From: Bacteroidota bacterium
Lineage (GTDB): Bacteria; Bacteroidota; Bacteroidia; Bacteroidales; UBA1556
Direction of reading: 5' to 3'
Assembly: GCA_003648395.1 (NCBI GenBank)
Contig: QMPB01000038.1
Location: 1 to 15,294, forward strand
Length of the DNA stretch: 15,294 nucleotides
Shown: piece after piece, positions 7,501-13,795 of the stretch
Layout: the number at the start of each line of letters is the position of its first letter
How positions within the stretch are numbered: the first letter of the stretch is position 1
The notes under the pieces: generated by a model
Told to the model about the DNA's origin: nothing
Database searches by the model: none
Seen by the model: the letters and a program-made list of their open reading frames with translations, nothing else
Program-made: the position numbers and the translations under genes

Positions 7501-9680
7501 ACTGGTGTAAAATGAGTATTGATCTTTCTTCAACAACAAAACCATATTTGAGTTTTCTATACTCAATGGGATTTAAGTACAATAATAATTACAATAGTTT
7601 TTGGGTACAAATAAGTACTGATAATGTTAATTGGACTGATTTATTCTCTACGCAAACTAATTACCAAGATATAGATTACAACAGAAAACAGATAGATATT
7701 AGTACGTATAATGGTAATAGTAAGGTATATATAAGATTTCTCCATAATGGAAAATATACAACTAACTATTTGTATTTGGATAATATTCGGATTGAAGACA
7801 ATTCATGTGTAAGTCCTAATTCTCAAAGTATAAATACATTAAATACTACATCAGCTACATTAAACTGGGCTCAAAATGGGGGGCTAAACTCTTGGGATAT
7901 TGAATTAGTAAAATCAGGAGAATGTCCCTCTGGAATACCAACAAAAACATCAGTTACAAAGCCATATAATTATACTGGATTAACACCCAATACATATTAT
8001 GATTGGTATGTGCGTTCAAAATGCAATTCAAACTCAACAAGTATTTGGTATGGCTCCAATAGTGGGTTTAGAACAGTCCCCATAAACTCTGATACATGCC
8101 AAGGTAAAACAAGCAAATGCTCACCAATGTATGTGCGATTAAATGAGAATGGGTCAAACTCTTATCGTCATGTTTTTTATGATGAATTCTCATTTACAGT
8201 ACCTATAACAGGCAATTACAGTATTGCTGCTCATTGGAATGTAGTAGATGGCTACTTACATTTATACAAAAATAGTTTTGACCCAAATGATGCCTCTACA
8301 AACTGGATTGCAGGAAATGATGATGATGCTACTTCAGCATACTCTACAATTGAAGATATAAATCTAAAAGTTGGAATAACGTATATAGTAATAGGGACTT
8401 CTTATGATGAATATAAAACTGACAAATCTGAATACTGGATTGAAGGAGCGGGAAAAGCAAATATGCCTACAAAAACCAACTATCATGGTGCTCCATACCG
8501 CAATTACAATATTCCAACAACTAATGGTACAGCATGGTCATCAGAATACGAATGTGAAGATGATAACGGATATACCTACTATTATGATGACAATAGCACT
8601 TCTATAAATTTTGATGACGACAATCTATTATTAGCTGTCAAAAAAAATGGAAATAATTTTGGAAGTACTAGTGTTGAAGTAAAAGGCTCTACTGGAGCAT
8701 CATACATCTCTCCTGCCACTACACCTTATGTTAATTCATTTAATGGTTGGTATATGTTTAACAGATACTGGAAATTAACACCCACATCTCAACCAAGTAG
8801 CGATATTACAGTTCGTTTTTATTATACCTCAGACGATTTCTCACAATTAAATACAGCTCTAACTGCAAACAATAGAAATGCAATTAATGATCATACTGCT
8901 ATGTCGTTTGTGAAAATAAATGACCTAAATAGTTCAAACTACGATTACAATCCAGCAAATGGACAAAACCAAATACCAAAGGCCACCGCTTATAATACTG
9001 ATGGAGCTTGGATATACAAAAATGGAGATAATGCAAGTACAAACAGATGGAAATATGGCACATACAATGGTGCTTTTTATGCCGAATTTGTAATTTCTCA
9101 CTTTAGTGGTGGCGGCGGCGGAGCGGCAGGAAATGGATATGAAGGAAGCCTCCCCATTAGTCTATTAGATTTTAATGGAAAAATATCAGATAATTACAAC
9201 ACACTGTACTGGGAAACAGCCACAGAGGAAAATGTAGATTTTTTTGAAATAGAACGATTGGATATTGCTGACAACAGTACCTCTACAATTGGAAGAGCAG
9301 AAGCAATAGGCAACAGCAACACCATACAACATTATTATTTAGAAGATACTACACCTGTTGTGAAAGCATTTTACAGATTGAAGGAGGTAGATTATGACGG
9401 TATAGTTACTAAATTTGACTGGATAACTCTAGACAGAAATAAAACTAATACAAGAACTATTGATATTTATCCAAATCCAGCTCATAACTATATATCATTT
9501 AGCAATTTGAATGAAAAAGCGCTGATTGAGATATATAGTTTTGATGGAGAAATAATTCTAAATAAAATTCTCAATAACTGTTCAAAATTAGACATCTCAA
9601 ATTTAAAAAAAGGACTATATTTAATAAAAATCACAACTAACTCACACAATATATTTAATCAGAAATTCATAAAAATATAA
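4596..9680 (+). CDS. Giant secreted modular protein with FN3 repeats and T9SS type A sorting domain
   Basis: Cell-surface or secreted protein of 1694 residues, probably an adhesin or glycan/matrix-binding protein; no catalytic motif was recognised. Order: long charged N-region, hydrophobic signal segment 30-46 with likely cleavage after S50; nidogen-like beta domain (~55-255); three units of FN3 plus MAM/jelly-roll-like domain starting at residues 256, 528 and 800 (272, 272 and 273 residues, each FN3 ending near a YxWYV strand); fourth FN3 (~1073-1161); beta-sandwich resembling PPC-type domains (~1165-1289); unidentified domain (~1290-1504); glycine linker 1505-1509; LPISLLDF segment at 1519; and C-terminal sorting domain from IYPNPAHNY (1624) to 1694. 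The last is the T9SS type A signal that is removed on export. ATG 4596 is chosen because the in-frame extension to TTG 4542 contains the promoter and is not needed for the signal peptide. The nitroreductase gene follows after 5 bp. Confidence 0.9.
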   Translation: MRESNLLPSKILNTKKENLEISQSIKHPEYLLFVIIALLSFLFLSFPGYSQINNIIFTESTGNTFTSISSSGTSVNLNDDANIQVNIGFSFIYNSHSYTNVMIGSNGYIGFGSTGATSYSNDLSTTSSTVNEYIAPLWDDLNPQVSGSNIYYTTQGSSPNRQFIIEYNNVATYGNQARTTVQVVLFEVNTNIEFRYGASSGHFSASIGLIEGNGGSGHFMSLTPGNPTTTSTTTSNNSIYYHPASGTTYVFSYGNAPSNLNESSIGSTSASLDWTENGSATTWKIEYGAVGFTKGTGTVITTTTKPYSLTGLSTNTSYSWYVQSVSGSQTSIWVGPKSFTTLPGAHQLPLSESFENGFSYFSNNNGNTVDFAIATNLYHNGSHSVRNQNTNNNVNVFTETGVLDLSSTSDNIILEFWQIAKTEGHNDKCYVEISTDGGQNYTKLPASTYLGSAATYSTYPYFHEDSYSQWGQAFETPDNTWWKKETFKLANYRTTNVRFRFRVISNTTTQRAGWYIDDIHIYENNYIDPSALSESSITQNSVSLNWTENGTATTWNIEYGVAGFTKGTGTVVNTTSKPLSITGLTANTEYDWYVRADYGSGNTSEWVGKKSFKTLLPSNPFPLTEDFENGYTYFDNASTNNKNYNDETTIIHGGGHSVKNAYSTQNINYLEENGVLDLSSASNKIVLEFWHIAKVESPNVYCWIEVSTDGGSTYNSLPINSYKGTSKYNSYGYFQEKSYEKWGTGNNSPTNNWWHKEVFDLSAYRTTDVRFRFHLSNNSGQIKSGWYIDDIHVFENNQQDPSSLTESNITNNSAELNWTEEGSASSWKIKYGVAGFDPNTSGTTISTNSKPYTLNGLSAVTTYEWYVQSVYGSSFTDWTGPVKFTTEQDPSITQSIPFYENWESNSFGTRWNYGTGYKGKIDIDTISNKFGSYGVNLRGYYTSSYTIPSDINDALTKAITGGANENWTNWCKMSIDLSSTTKPYLSFLYSMGFKYNNNYNSFWVQISTDNVNWTDLFSTQTNYQDIDYNRKQIDISTYNGNSKVYIRFLHNGKYTTNYLYLDNIRIEDNSCVSPNSQSINTLNTTSATLNWAQNGGLNSWDIELVKSGECPSGIPTKTSVTKPYNYTGLTPNTYYDWYVRSKCNSNSTSIWYGSNSGFRTVPINSDTCQGKTSKCSPMYVRLNENGSNSYRHVFYDEFSFTVPITGNYSIAAHWNVVDGYLHLYKNSFDPNDASTNWIAGNDDDATSAYSTIEDINLKVGITYIVIGTSYDEYKTDKSEYWIEGAGKANMPTKTNYHGAPYRNYNIPTTNGTAWSSEYECEDDNGYTYYYDDNSTSINFDDDNLLLAVKKNGNNFGSTSVEVKGSTGASYISPATTPYVNSFNGWYMFNRYWKLTPTSQPSSDITVRFYYTSDDFSQLNTALTANNRNAINDHTAMSFVKINDLNSSNYDYNPANGQNQIPKATAYNTDGAWIYKNGDNASTNRWKYGTYNGAFYAEFVISHFSGGGGGAAGNGYEGSLPISLLDFNGKISDNYNTLYWETATEENVDFFEIERLDIADNSTSTIGRAEAIGNSNTIQHYYLEDTTPVVKAFYRLKEVDYDGIVTKFDWITLDRNKTNTRTIDIYPNPAHNYISFSNLNEKALIEIYSFDGEIILNKILNNCSKLDISNLKKGLYLIKITTNSHNIFNQKFIKI
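5277..5300 (+). repeat. Perfect 12-bp tandem duplication inside the adhesin gene
   Basis: ACCACAACTAGT occurs twice back to back and encodes a TTTSTTTS stretch at the end of the nidogen-like domain. The copies are identical and in frame, so gain or loss of a unit would keep the reading frame. Confidence 0.85.
5361..7811 (+). repeat. Three consecutive ~816-bp repeat units within the adhesin gene
   Basis: Units start at 5361, 6177 and 6993 and end where the fourth FN3 begins (7812), giving lengths of 816, 816 and 819 bp. Each encodes an FN3 domain opening with xPSxLxES and WTE(N/E)G, then a MAM/jelly-roll-like domain opening with F-E-N-G or W-E-S and closing with (W)YIDDIHxxEN or LYLDNIRIED. 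Units 1 and 2 are close to each other; the second half of unit 3 has diverged. This indicates growth by tandem duplication of a two-domain module. Confidence 0.8.
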
Positions 9681-9685
9681 ATATA

Positions 9686-10567
9686 ATGAGAAACTATCTT
9701 GTAAATCATAGAATTTGTAATAAATGTAAACTTTGTGTAGAAATATGCCCTGTAAACCTAATAAAACAAGGTGAAAACGGACTAATAAAATTTATTAACA
9801 ACAGAAAAGATATTTGCTTAGAGTGTGGTCAATGTATGGCAATATGTAAAAGTAGTGCAATAAAAATAGAAAAGTATAATTATGAAGATAACTTAAAAAA
9901 AATACCTAAAGATTTTATCTCTCATGATAATTTTATTGACTTTATTTCATCAAGACGATCGGTAAGAAACTTTAAAAACAAAAAAGTTGAAGAAGAAAAA
10001 ATTAATAAAATTCTTGAAGTATTAAGGTATGCTCCTTATGGGGCAATGCCCAATAATGTAGAAATAACAGTAATAAATAACCGAGATAGAATACAACACA
10101 TACTCCCAATGGCTGAAGAATTTCTTGATAATATCGTAAAATGGATAAAAAAACCAATAATGCGAAAAATAATAAAGCTAAAACTAGGAGTTGAAACATA
10201 TAATACCATAAGAAATCATATCTACCCCATGGCAAAACTCAATAATTACAAACTTAAATATGGAGACAGAATAACAAGAGATGCACCAGCACTAATAATA
10301 TTTCATGCAAAAAAAGGAGCTGAAGAACATACTAACAACTCTCTAATATATGCAACATATACTATGCTAGCCATACATTCGTGTGGTTTAGGAGGATCAA
10401 TGAACGGAATAATACCAGCAGCAATAAACAAAGACCCTAGAATAAAAGAAGCTTTCAATATTCCAGAAAACCACGAAGCAACAATGTCACTAACACTTGG
10501 TTACCCAAAATACAAATATGCTAAAGCTATAATAAGAGAGCAAAAGAAAGTGAATTGGGTAGCTTAA
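9686..10567 (+). CDS. Ferredoxin-nitroreductase fusion protein
   Basis: Cytoplasmic redox enzyme of 293 residues. The N-terminus carries two [4Fe-4S] ferredoxin motifs: Cys 11, 14, 17, 21 followed by Pro, and Cys 44, 47, 50, 54. From about residue 84 follows a nitroreductase-family FMN domain with SRRSVRNF (89-96), a YAPYGAMPNN segment (115-124) and C-terminal GLGGSMNG and LGYPKYKY motifs. The architecture suggests electrons passing through the clusters to FMN, reducing an unknown substrate; such fusions are common in anaerobes. Residues about 140-195 form a basic insertion before the next conserved block. There is no signal peptide. The ATG is 5 bp after the adhesin stop, so the two genes are very probably co-transcribed, although no functional tie is known. 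The gene converges with the ABC permease, stops 12 bp apart. Confidence 0.9.
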   Translation: MRNYLVNHRICNKCKLCVEICPVNLIKQGENGLIKFINNRKDICLECGQCMAICKSSAIKIEKYNYEDNLKKIPKDFISHDNFIDFISSRRSVRNFKNKKVEEEKINKILEVLRYAPYGAMPNNVEITVINNRDRIQHILPMAEEFLDNIVKWIKKPIMRKIIKLKLGVETYNTIRNHIYPMAKLNNYKLKYGDRITRDAPALIIFHAKKGAEEHTNNSLIYATYTMLAIHSCGLGGSMNGIIPAAINKDPRIKEAFNIPENHEATMSLTLGYPKYKYAKAIIREQKKVNWVA

Positions 10568-10579
10568 CATATTCCAAAA

Positions 10580-13006
10580 TCACTCATACCTCAATGCTTC
10601 CACAGGATTTTTTCTTGCATAAAATAAAGTCTGCAAACTAACTGTTAACAGTATTATTAGTAATACAAATATTGCTGCTGAAAGAAATATCCACCAGTAT
10701 AAACTTGTTTGGTATGCAAAGTTTTGAAGCCATTTTCGCATTGCATAAAAAGCTATTGGACCTGCAACAACAAAGGCAATAAGAAATGATTTTACCAAAC
10801 TGATATTAAACAAATAAATAATTTCAACAATACTAGATCCATTTACTTTCCGTATTCCTATCTCTTTAGTTCTAAGCCTCAAATTAAAACTCAGAGTAGC
10901 AAAAATACCAATCAACGAAAGCATTAATGAAATAAATGAAAACAGTATTAAAACTTGCATCTCATAATATTCTCTCTCATATACTTTATGATACTCATCA
11001 CCAATAAATTCAAAATTAAGTGGAATATCAGGAAAAATATTATCCCATTCTTTTCTTACAACTGCCAAAGCTTCTTTTTGCTGAAAAGGATTATAGTCTA
11101 TCAAAAAATTATGGCAAAATATTTTTCTACAAACCATTATCAAAGGTTTCTCTTGATTAAATATATTAGTATAATGAAAATCATCAACTACTCCTACTAT
11201 TTTGCCTTTGGGAAAAAACTCTGTCATAGGATGCAGTAAGTTAAAATCTTTACCCACAGCATCTTCAGGCTTATCTACTCCAATAACTTTCAAAGCAGTA
11301 CGATTAATAATAAATTTATCGCAATAACCGGAAACTTTCTCTTTTAATTCGTCAGGGATCTCTTTCTTCATATAGTTCAATCGCCACAATTTCATAGCTT
11401 TACGCTCCCAATCTAGAGGAGCAGTATTAGTAAGGTTGATTGTTCCTGCAATGGGTTTTATTCTAAGAAAGCTAAAGAAATTTGTATCAATGATTAAAGT
11501 ATTAAGGGATTTTTTCTTTTCTGATTTCTGATTATCAAAAGAAAAATTAAAATTATCGGTAACTATACCGGCAGGAGGTTCTGATGCCGCAGTTACTGAA
11601 ATAATTTCAGAATGTTTTAAGAGACTCCCTTTAAAACTTTCGAACTTATGCACAACTGCTCCAGAATTTTCTGGAATTACAATAATATGAGTATTATGAG
11701 CCTGCGGGTGTAATTTATTGATATAATCTATTTGTTCTCTGATTGTTAAAGAAGCAATAATTGCAATAATAGAAAGACCCAATTGGATTATAATAGAAAT
11801 TCTGTAATTTTTCTTTTTTGAGGACGTAGTGACAACACTATTGGCATTATTCCAAAATAATGAAGGGATTAAAGCAAATAAAACAAGAATTATAAAAAAA
11901 CTAATAATGAAAATGTAAAACAGTTTTATTGGTAATAATTCAAATCCAAGATTTCCATATTCATTGGTAAAAAATCTAATGGAAATAATAGACAAGAATA
12001 TTACTACTAACGTTAAAATAAGAATTTCTTTCAAAAAGTCTAAACTCAGAGAAATATTTGAAGCACCATTTACAAGTCTTATTTTTCTGTTTTTTATATT
12101 GCTAATAAATTGTACATAATTGAGGTTAACAAAATTGATTAAAGCAATAATCAGTATTATCAAAGCTCCACTAAAAAGCAAGATAACAGATTGAATATTT
12201 GCATTCTGACTCAATTCTCTTGATTTATGACTATAGAAATGAATATCGGTGACAGGCTGAAGATAAAACAAATTTCTAACTTCTCTTTTAGCATTTAGGG
12301 AATCCATTTCTAGCTGAATTTTCTTTTGTAAATCAATATAATTTACCTCTGGAGATAACAAAAGGTAGCTATAGGTCCAATCGGCAGGGCGTTTCATATC
12401 AAGGTATGAGCAAAGAAAATCAGCTTTAAAATGAGAATTGGAGGGGAAATCATCAAAGATACCGGCGATGGTGAAATTATCAGGCTTCATTTTTCTTTGA
12501 TACAGAATCTGGAGTTGCTTACCTATTACATCTGTTGTTCCGAAATAAGTAATAGCCATAGATTTGGAAATGGCAACTTGGTTGGGTTTATTGAATAAAT
12601 TATCTTTATCTCCTTGCAAAAGCCTGAAACTAAAGAGGTTGAAGAAACCACTATCTACACTAAAAACTTTTTTTGAATAAAAAGAGTTTTCATCAATTGT
12701 TACTGTAGCTTTTCTCCACGACATCAAGCGATTAACAGCTTCTATCTCAGGAAATTTTTTTTCTAAATAGGGGGCCATAGAACCATAAATACGAGCATCA
12801 ATTAAAGAGCTTTTGCCAGTATTAGAATTCATAGTTAATCTTACAATTCTATCGGCATTGCTATGAAAACGATCGTAATTCAGCTCACTCCATACGTAAG
12901 AGAGAATTATAAAAACACTTACAAAAGCTAAAGTTAAACCAAGTGTATTAACTAAGAAATAAGCTTTGTATTTATTTATTCGCCGAAGAACTATATTTAA
13001 GTTCAT
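10580..13006 (-). CDS. FtsX/MacB-type ABC transporter permease
   Basis: Inner-membrane permease of 808 residues, the full length usual for the duplicated MacB/FtsX family of Bacteroidota. Order: first helix (~17-39), extracytoplasmic MacB-type core (~45-270, with the VAISKSMAITYFG segment at 144-156), three helices (~273-297, 327-345, 361-383) forming the first FtsX unit, another helix (~403-422), second extracytoplasmic core with VGVVDDFHY at 604-612, then three final helices (~684-708, 736-756, 770-793). The cytoplasmic coupling segment KEIGIRKVNGSS is at 714-725 and the tail is NPVEALRYE. It has no ATPase domain; energy should come from the adjacent ATPase gene, whose stop lies 32 bp upstream. 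Likely substrates are lipids, peptides or antimicrobial compounds, but nothing here identifies one. Confidence 0.92.
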   Translation of the reverse strand: MNLNIVLRRINKYKAYFLVNTLGLTLAFVSVFIILSYVWSELNYDRFHSNADRIVRLTMNSNTGKSSLIDARIYGSMAPYLEKKFPEIEAVNRLMSWRKATVTIDENSFYSKKVFSVDSGFFNLFSFRLLQGDKDNLFNKPNQVAISKSMAITYFGTTDVIGKQLQILYQRKMKPDNFTIAGIFDDFPSNSHFKADFLCSYLDMKRPADWTYSYLLLSPEVNYIDLQKKIQLEMDSLNAKREVRNLFYLQPVTDIHFYSHKSRELSQNANIQSVILLFSGALIILIIALINFVNLNYVQFISNIKNRKIRLVNGASNISLSLDFLKEILILTLVVIFLSIISIRFFTNEYGNLGFELLPIKLFYIFIISFFIILVLFALIPSLFWNNANSVVTTSSKKKNYRISIIIQLGLSIIAIIASLTIREQIDYINKLHPQAHNTHIIVIPENSGAVVHKFESFKGSLLKHSEIISVTAASEPPAGIVTDNFNFSFDNQKSEKKKSLNTLIIDTNFFSFLRIKPIAGTINLTNTAPLDWERKAMKLWRLNYMKKEIPDELKEKVSGYCDKFIINRTALKVIGVDKPEDAVGKDFNLLHPMTEFFPKGKIVGVVDDFHYTNIFNQEKPLIMVCRKIFCHNFLIDYNPFQQKEALAVVRKEWDNIFPDIPLNFEFIGDEYHKVYEREYYEMQVLILFSFISLMLSLIGIFATLSFNLRLRTKEIGIRKVNGSSIVEIIYLFNISLVKSFLIAFVVAGPIAFYAMRKWLQNFAYQTSLYWWIFLSAAIFVLLIILLTVSLQTLFYARKNPVEALRYE

Positions 13007-13038
13007 AATAAGTAATTTAATACATAAAGGTTAACACT

Positions 13039-13719
13039 CTATTTTTCATTAACTTGCTCTACTATAACTTCTCCATCAAGTAGATTGATTGTACGATGGG
13101 CAAATCCGGCATCACGCTGAGAATGGGTAACCATAATGATGGTAGTGCCTTCCTGATTGAGCTCGGTAAGAAGATTCATCACTTCAATTCCATTTTTTGA
13201 GTCTAGATTACCAGTAGGCTCATCGGCAAGAATAAGGTCGGGATTAGCAACCACCGCCCTAGCAAAAGCTACTCTTTGCTGCTGACCTCCAGAAAGCTGC
13301 TGAGGAAAATGCTTAGCCCTATGACCTATTTTCATTCTTTGAAGAACCTCTTCTACTTTCTGTTTTCTCTCCGATGCCTTCATTTTAAGATAAACTAATG
13401 GCAACTCAACATTTTCATACACATTAAGTTCGTCAATAAGATTAAAACTCTGAAAAACAAATCCTATTCTCCCTTTACGAAATTTAGTACGGTCTTTTTC
13501 CTTTTGTTTGGAAACATCATGTCCATCAAAAATATAGCTTCCTTCAGTGGGATTATCCAAAAGTCCAATAATATTTAGCAAAGTAGATTTACCACAGCCC
13601 GAAGGTCCCATAATAGCAACAAATTCTCCATCTTTAATGTGCAAATCTACATTATGTAATGCGTAAGTTTCCACCTCATCGGTACGAAACACCTTGGTTA
13701 ATTTTTCTGTCTTAATCAT
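13039..13719 (-). CDS. ABC transporter ATP-binding protein, MacB/LolD type
   Basis: Cytoplasmic ATPase subunit of 226 residues, the normal length for this family. All motifs are intact: Walker A GPSGCGKS at 38-45, Q-loop Gln90, signature LSGGQQQR at 142-149, Walker B LILADEP with D166 and E167, D-loop LD at 172-173 and switch His199. The sequence GNLDSKNG after Walker B and the VFQSFNLIDELNVYENVELPL segment are typical of the MacB/LolD/FtsE class that powers FtsX-fold permeases. It lies between two permease genes transcribed the same way, 32 bp before one and 76 bp after the other, so the three genes probably make one operon, with one ATPase serving a heterodimeric permease pair or two permeases. 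Confidence 0.95.
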   Translation of the reverse strand: MIKTEKLTKVFRTDEVETYALHNVDLHIKDGEFVAIMGPSGCGKSTLLNIIGLLDNPTEGSYIFDGHDVSKQKEKDRTKFRKGRIGFVFQSFNLIDELNVYENVELPLVYLKMKASERKQKVEEVLQRMKIGHRAKHFPQQLSGGQQQRVAFARAVVANPDLILADEPTGNLDSKNGIEVMNLLTELNQEGTTIIMVTHSQRDAGFAHRTINLLDGEVIVEQVNEK

Positions 13720-13761
13720 TTTATATATTTATTTGTTTGTTGTTATGCTACTTTCCCCTTT

Positions 13762-13787
13762 AGCCCTGCCTAGCCGACAGGCAGGCT
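13762..13787. repeat. G+C-rich hairpin between permease and ATPase genes
   Basis: CCTGCCT (13765-13771) and AGGCAGG (13779-13785) form a perfect 7-bp stem with a 7-nt loop. Allowing one bulged C, the stem extends by AG/CT to 13762-13787. It stands out in an A+T-rich gap. In the mRNA it lies about 10 nt after the permease stop and is not followed by a U-run, so it is not a standard terminator. It may be a dispersed palindromic repeat or a processing or stability element. Confidence 0.6.
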
Positions 13788-13795
13788 TTCCTCTT

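Noticed and set aside
10002..10235. A minus-strand frame rich in Leu/Phe inside the nitroreductase gene
   Set aside because: Antisense of A-rich lysine codons gives false hydrophobic sequence; the plus-strand nitroreductase domain is clear.
10955..11239. A 94-codon plus-strand frame inside the ABC permease gene
   Set aside because: It is antisense to a conserved permease core and has no recognisable domain.
13762..13787. Intrinsic terminator for the hairpin
   Set aside because: No U-run follows the stem in the direction of transcription, and the genes on either side appear to share an operon.
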